From assembly GCA_963978895.1 (NCBI GenBank), contig OZ022241.1:6824653-6888652 (forward strand): a stretch of 64,000 bases of DNA, given 5' to 3'. The position numbers were made by a program, and so were the translations under genes. Shown here piece by piece: positions 23,453 to 35,309 of the stretch; within the stretch, counting starts at the first letter, position 1, and every line of letters starts with the position of its first letter. The notes beneath the pieces were generated by a model. That model searched no databases and had not been told where the DNA came from. It saw only the letters and a list, made by a program, of their open reading frames with translations. This DNA is from Erpobdella octoculata. Lineage: Eukaryota > Annelida > Clitellata > Hirudinida > Erpobdellidae.

Positions 23453-23993
23453 CTTCAATGATAAAATACAAAAGTTATGAAATTATTAAGAAAATGTTTT
23501 TTGAATTAGTTTAACATTTGATTTATAATATTAAATATTAACAAAATTATAACAGCTGCAGATATCCTCAAGTACTTGGAATTTTTGTAAATGATTAACA
23601 CGGAGCTATACAGTTAATGCACTGCCCCCCTCCCACACTGTAGATATTTCGAAACTCTCTAACTGTACTACTCTACTCTTAGTTACTACATTACAATACA
23701 GAGTCTAAATGTGCAAAATTAATTTTTTTCAGTAAGGATCTTTTCACCACTAGGAAGAAGTTTTTTTCTAACCAGAAACTGACTCTCTAATGTGAATTTT
23801 ATTAATAAATTTGCTCTACGCGCCAACGCTTTGGTCAAAACCTCTTTCGTTTAAGCGTCTAATGAAAAGCTTGAAAAAAATTATTGTTGCAACAATAAAT
23901 TAAAATAAAATAAACAACTAATTTAATCTAAAAATATTTTTTATGTATTTGAAACAAAAAAAACTTAAGACAAATTTTCTAAACCAAGATCAC

Positions 23994-25009
23994 TCAACTG
24001 CTCATCTCTCCTACAAACGTTTTAACACATTGGGGTGGTTCTGGAATGTCTTTTGGTGGGTTTTCAGCTGAAAATGATAAACAAATTAAATAAAAAATTA
24101 ATTTTTTAATAAAATTACCAAATTATTTATTATTTGTTTGATTGTAAATTTACAAGCTATTTAATTTAAGAAATATGGTTCAAGATCAATAAAAAAGTTA
24201 CGTAGTTCTGGAAGTTTGCCAGTTTCCTTCAAATGACCACAAATTTTTTTGGAAACTGTTTTTACAAACAAAAAATATTAATCAACCTAATTTATTTATT
24301 TGCTTAAGGGTTTAACGTAAATAATAAAATGAATATTTATTAAATGGCACGCACCTTCTTTGAAAAATTCTAATTCAGCATCGTCTAAATAAAAATATTA
24401 TAAACATAAAATTTAGCATACTTTTAATGTGTAATGTTTTTTAATTAAGTTTTTAAAAAACAATATCATAAAAATAAAAATTTTAAAACCTTATTGTTTG
24501 AATTGAACTATTTACAAAAAATGTTTGCGTTTTGTTCTAGCTGCTATAAAAACCAGCTTTGCACCCGCTTTATATGAGTGCAAATTATGTATACTTATAG
24601 AATTGGAGTACATTTTTTCAGAAATAAATTATTCCTAATTTTTATTTTTTCAAATAACCATTGGAGCACTTATTCTAAGAGTTTTCCCACCGTGTCCAAC
24701 ACTTGTATAAACTGCTGTTACTGGGAAACAAAATGAAGCGCCGACCTTTCCTTTCAACAGCTGAACGTCCTACCGTTATACCACTAGCATTACCAATGAT
24801 ACCTGCTAACTTCAATTCAATGCCACCAAAACGTCAAATTGTTAATTAAAAAAAGACATTTGTTTAATTAAAAGTGTTGTCAAATAAATACCATTTTATT
24901 CTCGATTGCAATTGCTTTTAAAATGTCAAAAACTTTAAAACGTACCAGATTCTGCAAAGCAGAAACTTGCAACAACCAGGATCAAAGCTCCAACAAAAGC
25001 TGTTTTCAT
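23994..25009 (-). CDS. Locus 2 form A: small secreted two-cysteine peptide
   Basis: Exons 25009-24946 (64 nt), 24384-24355 (30 nt), 24255-24202 (54 nt) and 24067-23994 (74 nt, TGA). About 73 residues: a signal peptide starting MKTAFVGALI with a CFA-type end, then an acidic exon 2 (DAELEFFKE), exon 3 with KKICG, and exon 4 with a Pro-rich start (PPKDIPEPP) before QC. All introns are phase 1. The stop is followed by GTGATC. A dead exon-2-like block lies at about 24806-24831 in the first intron. Confidence 0.72.
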
Positions 25010-25077
25010 TTTTCTCAGTTTTTATAAAACTTTGAAAATTAAATCAAAATGTTTAGGTAACCATTAAAATTTTGACT

Positions 25078-25085
25078 TTTTTATA
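25078..25085 (-). promoter_or_regulatory. TATA box of locus 2
   Basis: TATAAAAA on the minus strand, about 70 bp upstream of the ATG, in the conserved family context. Confidence 0.55.
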
Positions 25086-25374
25086 TCTTATTTTAAACAA
25101 TATTTTGCTGTTTCACCTTCTCATTCTACAAGATCGAACAGTCAGGACTAAGTCAATTTTATTGAAAACTTATACCAAGAAACATAACGTTTTTATTCTA
25201 TCTAAGAAACAATTTCAATTTTATCAACAAGGTATATTGTTTAGGAATTAGCGAAAATCAATTTTTGAATTCATTGCTGAGTGCGTACGTTTTTGTTTGT
25301 AGCCATTTCATTGTTTTGTTTTAATCCCAATAATGAAATTAATTGTTTAAATATTATTTGAATCAGTCGTAAGC

Positions 25375-26486
25375 CAGGGGCGTCATTTCAGCAAAACCTT
25401 AGGGGGGGTCAAAAAAATTATATAACCCACAGATTCCAATTTTTTTTAATGCTATATTTTTTTTCCAAAAATAGCGGATAGTCGGGGAGGGGGTAGTTGT
25501 AGATACTTTTCAAAAAACTTATTAAAGCATCACATACTTTTTCTCAAAAAAACTGGGACTGGGGAAAAAGTAAGTTGTAGCCAGTTTGCCCCCGTTCATC
25601 AGCTAATTTTGGAGGCAAAAATGTTTAATGTTTTCACAAAACTTTTGAAAAGGTACCTACTGCAATTGCTTTCCCCCAATCATTAGCTCTGTTTGGTGAA
25701 AAAATTTGCGGATATGATTTTCTAATGGCTTATTTATTAGACTGCCCAGAGGGCCAAAAACTCTAGTTACGCCACTGCAGTTACTGGGTTGTCTTGACCT
25801 ATTATTTAAACTTGTGTTAATTTTGGTGTAAACAGCCTTACCAAATGTGCTTATTTATTTTTCAAATCCCTGCACAGAACGATTTTTTTTAAACCTGACC
25901 CGTTATATAGATACAAAATCCCAAGCCCGGTCCTGATCAATTTCAATAGCACAAAAACTCATGGCTCAGCTCAAAAGTCTTGATCCATGCTGATTTTGGT
26001 CTGGCCCGATCCGTTTGATAACCTTTATATAAAGTCCCGCACCGAACACGTCCCGTGCCAAACTCTAGTTTGGTACCAACTCTGATCAATGTTTTGTGAG
26101 TACAATTTTTTTTTAGGTTTCACTGATGAAATGGAAAAACACATTGTGAAAAATATAGTTGTCTTTAAAAATACTTTAATGTTTTTAAATGAAAATCAAT
26201 AAACTGAAATTATACAATTCATACTGCTTATTTGCTAACGCAAGGCGCTGCCACATGTTCCCAAAATCATCATCCAGCTTTGTTAGTTACTTAAAAAATT
26301 CAAACTTTAAACACTTTTCTCTGAAAAAAAAAAAAAAAGCAGATGACAGCTACTTTAAAAAAAAAGTCTTCAAAATATTCTCTAAAAAACTTTGTAGCTA
26401 CTTGTTTTATCAAATAAATTTTTTTCACTAAATCCTTAGAAGGGAAATTGCCTCCCCCTTGCTCCCCCCCGCAAATGACGCCCCTG
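25375..26486. mobile_element. Non-autonomous hAT element with intact 8-bp target duplication
   Basis: Ends CAGGGGCGTCATTT (left) and the inverse AAATGACGCCCCTG (right), flanked by TCGTAAGC on both sides (25367-25374 and 26487-26494). The 1112-bp interior shows no transposase. The CAGGGGCG type of end and the 8-bp duplication are diagnostic of hAT. Related copies with the same right flank occur at about 42100-43395 and 58550-59690. Confidence 0.9.
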
Positions 26487-26846
26487 TCGTAAGCTAGCCA
26501 ATTGTTTAAGTCAATTGTTTGGTAGCAGGACTTCACAAGACGGCTGGAGTCAATTATTGTTTTCACAACCGTCTAAATAAACAGACTTCCCGAGCTGTAG
26601 CTTAAGAAATTTTAGAGCATAATTAAATAAACAAATTTAAATTTTAGCTGATTTTTAGAATCTCATGGCTAAAGATGTGCATCGAGTTTACTGACATTTT
26701 CTCCACGCCGCTCCGTCAAATCATTTGGGTCTGCTCGCCGCCGAAAATATGACAGCTCGCCACCGATGATTTTTAAATTAATTTTTTTACCTAATCAGTG
26801 TTGCAAAAAGTAATATATGTATCTCTCTGTCTTATTGGAAATTGTT

Positions 26847-27513
26847 TTATTATTATTACTTTATTATTTAGTCCGTAGCCGGCGCATGGAGAGGAGGATG
26901 TCCTCGAAGCCAATACGCTGCTGTCGGTGCCACGAGACCACGAACGTGTTCCACGACAATCTTCCATTTTCCTCAATCGGCTGCAACCCTTCTCGCCCCA
27001 TCGGCGGTCAGTCGCTTCCTCTTGAGGTCCCCATCAATAATTTTCAACCATGTTTTCTTTGGCGCCGAACGTTGGATGCGCCAGCCAGGCGGTCACTCCC
27101 GCCAAAGTAAACTATTGGGAAGCCGTTTACCATCCATTCGGCAGACGTGCCCGAACCACCGTAGTCGCCGTTTTTGGATGTGTTCGTCGATCAGTGGTTG
27201 TCGATCACACGATCGATCCAAGGTATTTAAATTTCGTCACTTGCTCGATCTGGACATCATTTAGGTGGACATGAGCTGACGACCCGTCCGTTGTTAATAC
27301 CTTGGTTTTCTCGGCGTTGATCTTTAGGCCGTATGACTTGGCAATATCGCCGATGTCGTTTAGGCAATCTGTAGCTTCCACGTCGGTGTCGGCGAATACG
27401 GCACTATCGTCCGCAAACATCAGACCAGTGATAAAGTTGTTTTTGTCCTATTGAACACCACGCCTTCCTTCGAACGATTTCCTCATAATCGCATCGATCA
27501 CGACGTTAAATAA
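26847..27513 (-). pseudogene. 5'-truncated RTE-like LINE fragment with 13-bp target duplication
   Basis: The minus frame 27420-27205 reads MFADDSAVFAD (catalytic box), YGLKINAEKTKVL and KFKYLGSIV, as in RTE-type reverse transcriptases. Degraded C-terminal sequence and a TAATAATAATAA tail follow. The 13-bp ATTGGAAATTGTT flanks it at 26834-26846 and 27514-27526. The homologous site at 43683-43695 holds one copy and no LINE. Truncated and dead. Confidence 0.85.
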
Positions 27514-27670
27514 ATTGGAAATTGTTAGACTTTAAAAATAAACAGTCACATACAATCTGTTTCTAAGGCTAATAAACCGGAACGTGCAAGCCAATATTGC
27601 GCATTAAAGACCAATTGGAATATTGCAAAGAATCTGTCAGCATTACAAATCATGTTCATTTGTAACATGT

Positions 27671-28021
27671 CTATGTTACAAAACAAGGCTCCAATGTTGC
27701 CGTGGCATACCACCTAACTACAGCTGAAAAACCTAAGTGGAACACGGTTTGTACAATCTCTTTGGTAAATGCACTCCTGTTCAAGATCTCATTGTCAAAG
27801 CTAAAAACGTCATAAAGACCTTCACGTTCAAAAAGTCGTTGTTTCACAATAAGGCGATCTATATGGTCCATGAGTAGCTTGTTTAAGAACTTAATGAAGC
27901 TCTTGAAGCAGAAATAATCAGCAGTCTTGCATGATGTTTCAGCATCGATTGGTTCAGGAGTAGACGTAATAGCGCGAATGGTAACTTTGACAAAAATGCC
28001 CAGCCGAGTGAAATTCTTCAC
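27671..28021 (-). pseudogene. Possible degenerate hAT-like transposase segment
   Basis: A 116-residue frame. Its middle (ADYFCFKSFIKFLNKLLMDH, then IDRLIV) recalls the helix after the YF...I..PFLD block of ZMYM-type hAT transposases. A frameshifted copy lies at 43880-44180. Weak evidence; it may be chance similarity. Confidence 0.3.
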
Positions 28022-28559
28022 TTATGCTGTTGGACAGCACAGGATAATGAGAAATCAGATTTTATTGAAATGTGTTTTAGGCGTCTACACTTACGATGAT
28101 GAAAAATGAGAAACGATTTAGAATTTAGTCCCATTTCTTAAATCACAGTGGTTTTCTTCACGAAAGACCTCTCCATTTACGACCCTGTCTCATTCCCAAC
28201 TTTTTTTGCTGAAGTTGCGTTACATATGGTTGTTTTCTCAATTAAAGCCTACCGACCAGTTTTTGCTGGTACCAGTCTTGTTCTGTTTTTTTTTTTTTCA
28301 AAACTGTTTGAAAAACTTACGTTGGCTTGTTTATTTTGAACAATAAAAATTAGGATGAAGTAGACCAATTAGAAAGTGCTCCAATTGATCAATCTTTTCA
28401 AAAAAAAACCCGTGTTTTAATAGCATAAAAAAATCAATTTAAAAATCATCGGTGGCGAGCTGTCATATTTTCGGAGGCTCGCCGACCCAAATGATTTGAC
28501 GGCGCGGCGTGAAGAAAAACGTTAGTAAACTCGACGCACATATTTAGCCATCTTTTGGA

Positions 28560-29220
28560 AGAAAAACGACAGTTGTCGGATTTGTCATTTATTTTATTTC
28601 AGAAGCTGATTGCAGTTTCGGAAAAACCATCTTCAGAGCCGAAAAATAAAACAACTTTGAACAGAAATAGACGACAAAACAGAAATTAACAAAACAAACT
28701 GACACAAGCGTTTGAAAAATAAACAAATTTGGTAATTTGGTAAGGTGAATTGGACCAGGTAAAGTTGGTAATTATAATGGAAAGTTAAGGTGAAAACAAT
28801 TATGAGTGAGATAAAAATGTATTAAAAATAAACGATTAATTATTATAAGGGTATAAAATAAAGTATTAAAGTCAGTAAACGAATAGTAACTATTGCAAAG
28901 ATATACAGAAACATAGTAAAAGAGATGAGATCGATTATGATTAAAAGAGATGAAAGTGTATAAAAATTAATTATTATTAGGGTATAACATAAAATTATTT
29001 ATGTCAGTAAACGAATATTAACTATTGAAAGGATATAGAAACATAGCATAGAAAAAGAAGAAAATCAATTGTTGTCTCTATTTCATCTCTTCCGACGAAA
29101 AGTAATATTAGGATTGTTAAGAAGGTGTGGAAGGATGTCATTATTGGGTGGGTTTGTTGGAAAATCGTCAGAAGCTTCTGAAATAAAATGACTGACTAAT
29201 CCGACAACTGTCGTTTTTCT
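28560..29220. mobile_element. Short element with inverted termini of about 45 bp
   Basis: The left end GAAAAACGACAGTTGTCGG and the right end are inverse copies extending to TTTATTTCAGAAGC. The interior contains a tandem duplication of about 130 bp (about 28835-28925 and 28965-29050). No coding region and no sure target duplication. Confidence 0.65.
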
Positions 29221-29309
29221 CCCGCGTTTCGCACCGTCGAGAATCTTGCACGCAAATTAATTAACGCCAAATGGGCGGTAATATTCAACGAAGCGTATAT
29301 ATATATATA

Positions 29310-29525
29310 CCGTATTTTTTCGCATATAACGCGCGCGTTATATGCGTTTTTTTACATACCGAGCTCTCCAAGGCGCGTTATAATCGTGTGCGCGTTATAT
29401 GCGGTTTTACATAGCGTTATACCAGAATTTACATACATATGCGCGTTATATTCGTGTGCGCGTTATCCCAAACTTTCATACAAACGCGCGTTATCTGCGG
29501 GGGCGCGTTATATGCGAAAAAATAC

Positions 29526-29527
<2 letters not shown>
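29310..29527. mobile_element. 218-bp TA-target MITE with multiple CGCGTTATATGCG motifs
   Basis: The ends CCGTATTTTTTCGC and their inverse are flanked by TA on both sides. The interior holds at least six GCGCGTTAT-type motifs in both orientations, so the whole unit can fold. This fits a Tc1/mariner- or pogo-type MITE. It sits within a (TA)n tract. Confidence 0.75.

Positions 29528-29586
<59 letters not shown>
29528..29586. repeat. (TA)n microsatellite
   Basis: A run of about 29 TA units next to the MITE. Confidence 0.9.
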
Positions 29587-29590
<4 letters not shown>

Positions 29591-30612
29591 GGCATTGTGT
29601 ATATCAGCATCATCCGCAGCTAGTAAAACAGTATATAGCATAGCCGGACACCTACTGGAAAAGCGTAAGACATCATTATTGCCTGAGAATGTTAATAGGT
29701 TACTATTTTCACGTAATGACATTAATGAGTTTTGAAAATAAAATGAAAAATTCTATTAGATTTTGTTCGTTTGCTTTACATTTTTAATGAGAAAAAAAAT
29801 ACTGCTGAAGTGTGGGTGCATTTGAATGGGACAGATGAGAATAGGAATTAGGCGTTTGGGATCTGAAGCCAAGTTTACTAGTAAGGCTTTACATCAACAA
29901 CACTAAATCAATCCAGTATTTTTTCATAACATCCGGATTCAACGGAGAGCGTAAACTGTTTTAAGCTGTTAAATACATCTTGTTTGTCCACAATTCTATT
30001 TTGCTTTTTCATAACTCTATCTTGTTTTTTACAATTCTATCGTGTTTTTCACAATTTTATCTTGTTTTTCAACACTTCTATTTTGTTTTTTCACAATTTT
30101 AACTTTACTTTTGAATTGTTTTGTTTTATTAAGTAGAGAAAAAGTGGTGTCAGAAAGATCATAATAGAATGAGTTGCAATAATCAATTCCAGACAGAATA
30201 AGAAAAAGAACTAAAAGTTGTAAAGATGGATCATCTTAAAATCGAATAAAACTGCTTAAAACAATTAGAAACTTAGAAACTGTCCACCAGTAATTGATTG
30301 AAAATGCACACAAATTGATAATAATCTCATTTTTGAAATAATAGAAAAATTCTAAAGAATGATGCTTAGTTGTTTTCATACTTATGACTGTTTTCATATT
30401 TAGTTATATACAAAATTGGATTTGTACAACCTTCAAAAAGCCGTTGCCAGAATAAATTGTTTAGGTTAAGAAATAATGTGTTGTTATACACTTATCGCAA
30501 AACTGGTTAAAAATTAGATAAGATGAAATAATATAAGATAACGTTTATTATAGTGGTTTAGAAGACTTTACGCCTATAGACAACTAAAAAAAATAATAAA
30601 AAATAAATAATA

Positions 30613-30791
<179 letters not shown>

Positions 30792-30999
30792 TAAATAAAA
30801 TAAATTAAAAATGATAATACTAAATAAATAAAACTAATAAGAAAATAAATAATTTGTATAAAAATCAGTATCCATGCCTGGATAGCGCTACTTTAAAAAA
30901 TTGATTACAAAATTTTACCTAAACAGACAACAGACGGTGAGGAAATAAAAAACCCAATTTTCATGTTTTTAGTATTGTTTATTAACTGCAAGATAATTA

Positions 31000-31099
31000 A
31001 ATGAAAGTGTTCACAATTGTAATCATCATTAAAACTTAATTATTCAGAATGCCAGAGTGTCAAACAATGTCTTTTATGAAGTAGTCTGGTTGGTTTCAT
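31000..31099 (-). other. Probable 3' UTR exon of locus 3
   Basis: The CAG acceptor is at 31100-31102, followed by the family's conserved UTR block. Only a weak polyadenylation signal (AATTAAG). Confidence 0.5.
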
Positions 31100-31360
31100 C
31101 TGGATAAATTTTAAAATAAAATAGTTAGAATAGTATGGACAATGTTAAAAATATCTTTGATACTTAGCCATGTTTACCTATGCAAATTATGTCTTAAAAG
31201 TTATAATGAGTGATAAAAAATTGATTCCATTATTAAATAAATTGTCTTATATTATTATTATTACTGAAGTTTGAAATAAAATTACATCTATATAAAAAAA
31301 TTTCTACTTAAAAATTACATATTATTAACGCATAAAAACTGATTATGAACTGAAAATTAC

Positions 31361-31802
31361 TTAATGGTGGTCCTTCTCGAGCTCTTTAAAAAATTCAATT
31401 ACGCAAGCCTCTGGTTCGGGAAAAATCTTAGCTGCAAAATTCATAAGATATGTAACAAAATTGTATTTGTACACAACAAAAAATAAATTGATAATTATTC
31501 AAAAAACATATATATCTGAACAAAATTCATTTACTGAATAACATAATCTCTTAAATAGATTTACCCAATTCTGAAAATGTTTCAATATCATTATCTTCAT
31601 CAGCTGAAGCGAAGTCATCGCAGAACTCTTTTGCATCTGTTTTAAAAACATAATCAAAATTTTGAATTGCATATGAGTAGATAAAATCGTAGATCGCGTG
31701 CAAAATAAGTTTATTTAATAATATGTATGTTATGATTGCAGATAATTGAGTTATCAAAATATTAAATTCACATACCATCAAGAGTATAGTCTTTTACAGA
31801 TT
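31361..31802 (-). CDS. Locus 3 cassette B: exons 2B-4B
   Basis: Exons 31802-31776 (27 nt), 31636-31565 (72 nt) and 31431-31361 (71 nt, TAA). With the signal exon they give about 77 residues. The two Cys are kept (KEFC and EAC). Exon 3B is very acidic (ADEDNDIETF). The tail is KDHH, and the stop touches a GT donor. The reading frame and splice sites are clean, although cassette A of this locus has lost its usual stop. Confidence 0.65.
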
Positions 31803-32056
31803 CTTCAGGATGAAAATATAGACATTATTATAGAATAAATTTAAAATACATTTTTAATTAATTTGTTTTAAATTCATTTTTTAATATTAGAAACAAATTA
31901 AATTTTAACAGCTATTAGTTGATTGTTTGAAACTTTTGTTTGTAATAATATACATTTGTATTAAAACAAAATAAAATTGTTCTATTTTTATATTACTAAA
32001 TTTAAATTAAATAAAGTTAGTTCTAAAAATTAAAAAAAAATCCTTTGAAAACAACA

Positions 32057-33081
32057 CTAAAACAAAATGTTTGTTTGAACCACAATCACACAACCTTGTA
32101 AAGCTTTAAAATAACTTTTAACACATTCTGGTGTGCCTTTGGGCAGGTCTTCAGACAGATCTTTAGCTGCAAAATTTATAAAGTTGATATATAAGTATCA
32201 TTATTATTTTTTAAAATCAACATGTTAATAGTTACAAAAAAATCAATTTAGTAAATAAAAATGTTTATAAAATTATGTAAATAATACATTTTTCTGGAAG
32301 TTTGCCGGTTCTTTTTAAATCAGCACAGAAACCTCTGGAAACTGTTTTAATAAACACATTATTTAAATTTACGGTTTTGTTTAACAATTTATGTTTTATT
32401 GGTTAGTAAATAATTAATTGTATATTTAATGATACATACTTCCTTTGAAAAAGTCTAAACCAGCGTTGTCTGAAAAAAATTATTATTAACACGAACATTA
32501 ATGTAGATTTTATAGTAAATTGGTGAACATTTTTTGTTAAAACAATAAAATATTGATACAGGCAGGTTTTAACTCAATGCCAACAAAACTTCAAATTTTA
32601 ATTATAAAAACTCATGTGTGTAATCACAAAAAAATCACAAATGAAGATTTTTTCTTTACAAACGCTATTATGATGAAAAATTTTAAAACTTTATCAAGTA
32701 CTGCAAAAACCGTCTCTTCAGAAACAAACATGTATGTACTATTTTTTTCAAACAACATTAAAGTTGATTTTCAAGAACATCACTACATGTGTAACAGCTG
32801 ATGACGCCGAAAAATTCAAACCGGCCTTCTTTAATATTTAAAATAATAATTTCACCCTTATATACCTCAGTGGCTATCATTGATACTCACGAACTTTAAC
32901 CCAATGCCACCAAAAAATCGAATTTTAGTTAAAAAATTTGTGTGTGTGATTAAAAGTTATTTTAAATAAAAAAATTTTCTTGATTGTAGTCACCATAGAA
33001 AAAACTTAAAAACTTACCTGGCTCTGCAAAGCAGACATTAGCAACAACAAGAATCAAAGCTCCAACAATAACTGCTCTCAT
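32057..33081 (-). CDS. Locus 3 form A: two-cysteine peptide with lost stop and C-terminal extension
   Basis: Exons 33081-33018 (64 nt), 32469-32440 (30 nt), 32341-32288 (54 nt) and 32166-32057. About 85 residues. The signal peptide starts MRAVIVGALI. Exon 3 has RGFCAD and exon 4 PECVKSYF. At 32092-32090, where all other A copies have TGA, there is TGT, and the frame runs on for about 10 codons into TAG. The extension contains an extra Cys and a hydrophobic VIVV stretch. The GTGATT that follows the stop elsewhere is kept, so splicing there would avoid the extension. Two exon-2-like relics lie in intron 1 (about 32571-32597 and 32885-32915). Confidence 0.65.
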
Positions 33082-33155
33082 TTTTTCAGCTTTTTATAAC
33101 TTTAAGAAACAAGTCAGAAATTTGTGCTTAACTAACATTTTCAAATCTTAACTTT

Positions 33156-33163
33156 CTTTTATA
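33156..33163 (-). promoter_or_regulatory. TATA box of locus 3
   Basis: TATAAAAG on the minus strand, about 75 bp upstream of the ATG, in the family promoter context. Confidence 0.65.
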
Positions 33164-33269
33164 TTGTTTTGTAAACAAAGTTCTATTGTTTCAACAATTG
33201 ATTATCTACGACTGAACAGTTTGGACTAAGTCAATTTTATTGAATGCTTTCATCAATAGACATATGGTT

Positions 33270-34820
33270 TTTTAATATCTAATACAGTACCTACTTTTTT
33301 GATAAATTTTGATTTTATAAACTAAGTAAAAAATTTAGAAATAGGACAAATCAATTTTTAATTTTTTTTATACCTCGTACTTTATTTTTGCTTTAAGCGT
33401 ATTTTATCGTTAAAACTAATTTCTCCAAAGTGAGATTTTTTTAACCATCAAAGACGCGCTAAAAACGCAGGTTTTGAAGATGTATGTAAAAATAACTGTT
33501 ACATAAGACGCATCATTTTTAGCTTTTCAGACTTGGAACTAGTTATCTCCATGGATAGACACACGCGGGCATAAGCAAAGCAGATCAGATTTCTCTTCTC
33601 CTAAAAAATAAAACAATGAGACGATTAAATTATTCTGAATCTGAATTAGCAAATTATTTATTTTTGTTAGCCTACTTGCTAAATAAAGTACAAATGATAT
33701 GTCAAAAATGGTTTTGAAATCTATCCAGAATAATTAATCTAATTCTAGTCAAAGGTATTGCTTGATCTCTATGTTTCTACAGTTCAATTAAAGATAGCAA
33801 TGATCACTATAATTCATTCTTAGAAATGAGGTTGCCATAATTTTGGTATCTTTTAATCAATCAATCAAAACAATTTTATATAGCAACGTTTGTAATTTAG
33901 AAAACTTTTTAAAGCTTTCATCTTTAGGAAACATCAAATGACATTGTGTCATCATGTCAAATAGAGATAAAAAAAAAGGTTTCATTACGCGCATAAAGAC
34001 GTGTAATTTGGTTCTTCAGGCATGAAAAAAAGTTAAAACTATAACAATAATTTGTTGTATATCAGTAAGTGTAACTGTTTCTCAAGTTTTCTCTAACGCA
34101 ATAACACCAGCGCCCAATTATTCTTATTGTATGAATAATTGTCACTTTTAAAATTTCTCAGCAGTCCAGTTTACGTTTTCTACGGTATAATCTATAAGTT
34201 TCTGAAACAAATCAGAAAAAATGTCAAAATAAGAATACTGTTTTAGTATCAGGCCCGTAGACAGGATTTTAAAAAGGGTGTAAGCCAAATTAAAAAGGGT
34301 GCAAATTGTTATTAATTTTAATTTATCCGCGGTCTGACAGCTACTTCTCCTGAGTGTATACTCTTTCCATTGTGCCAGAGCTCACATGTGTGTTTCAGTG
34401 CCGCTATATTTTGCTAGGCCTTTGTTTTTAGATGTAGCGGTTTTCCAGTTACAAAATCTCTAGACACACCACTTTGTGTTCTTCTCACTCTAACATTTTC
34501 TACATGGAAAACAGCAACAAGTTTCTTTTTTTTTCAAAATATTTAAGCTAACCATGCGGCATGTATTATTTTTTGCTAAGAAAAAAAGAAGCGAAGATTG
34601 TTGCCAAACTGGCGCTTTGGATAGTTCTAAAGGAGAAGATGATTTGGTTTATTAACTCCCAAATCACATGCAAATAAGCTAGCATCTCCAGCAGGCTCTA
34701 CAGTGGCACTGTAGTTTTGGATGGATGGGTGCAGTGGCATAAGCTTGAGGGTCAGTGCCAAATTAACACTTATGGAGGCTGAGAAAAATCAGGTTTACAA
34801 ATTATGACTTCAATGTTTCA
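33270..34820. other. Intergenic stretch without recognised genes
   Basis: No convincing reading frame, transposon end or RNA. A CAGGCCCGTAGACAGG block at about 34252 looks like a hAT-style start, but I found no partner end. Confidence 0.4.
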
Positions 34821-34829
34821 ATTCAAAGC

Positions 34830-35001
34830 CAGAGGCGTAGTTAGCTTCTTGCTTCCAAAAAAACTGATGACCGGGGGAGTAGTCGGACCCATAGAAATTG
34901 CTAGATAGAGCAAAATAATAATAAAAAACACTTTTATTCACTGAAAATGCGCCCACTCCAGTCCTGCGCCCAGGGACAACTGCCCCCTCGCAACGCCTCT
35001 G
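34830..35001. mobile_element. 172-bp hAT MITE with 8-bp target duplication
   Basis: Ends CAGAGGCGTAGTTAGC and, inversely, GCAACGCCTCTG, flanked by TTCAAAGC at 34822-34829 and 35002-35009. Length and duplication fit a hAT MITE. A left-truncated copy lies at about 55480-55629, inside the duplicated unit. Confidence 0.85.
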
Positions 35002-35131
35002 TTCAAAGCCGAATGAAATGTATCAATTGTTTAAACTGTTCTCAACTATAAACTCTCAAGTAAGTACAACAAAACATAAAATTTCAGATTACAGAATATT
35101 GTACAGTATGATTTACAGATGGTCTTCTTAC

Positions 35132-35309
35132 CGACTTCCATGCCATTTTTACTGCAAATCTCATCAAGCACGCCCAACTCGAGACCACCGGCAACCACAA
35201 CAGCTGCAAATGCAAGCTGCAAATGCGAATTACAAAGATCACCAATAGACATAGTTGCGACACACTTTAACTCACAAACTTTACAATCATTGTCCACAAC
35301 GTAGTTTTT
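35132..35309 (-). CDS. Candidate exon of an unknown cysteine-containing protein (copy 1)
   Basis: Bounded by TAG (35312-35310) and GTAAG (35131-35127), with 59 codons open throughout. The product is Cys-rich at its start (CKVCELKC, then GDLC), followed by a hydrophobic Ala/Val segment (AFAAVVVAGG) and EICSKNG. The copy at 55936-55759 keeps the whole frame with few changes but has lost the TAG acceptor. No neighbouring exons were identified and no function is claimed. It might be non-coding. Confidence 0.35.

Larger units (their letters stand above)
26666..28550. mobile_element. DNA element with inverted termini of about 125 bp
   Basis: The left arm 26666-26785 and right arm 28435-28550 are inverse copies starting TGGCTAAA(G/T)ATGTGC and including GACAGCTCGCC. 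Both arms are far more GC-rich than their surroundings. A LINE fragment is inserted (26847-27513). Part of the interior recurs at 43540-45545 and 59697-59850. No clear target duplication; the superfamily is not assigned. Confidence 0.7.
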
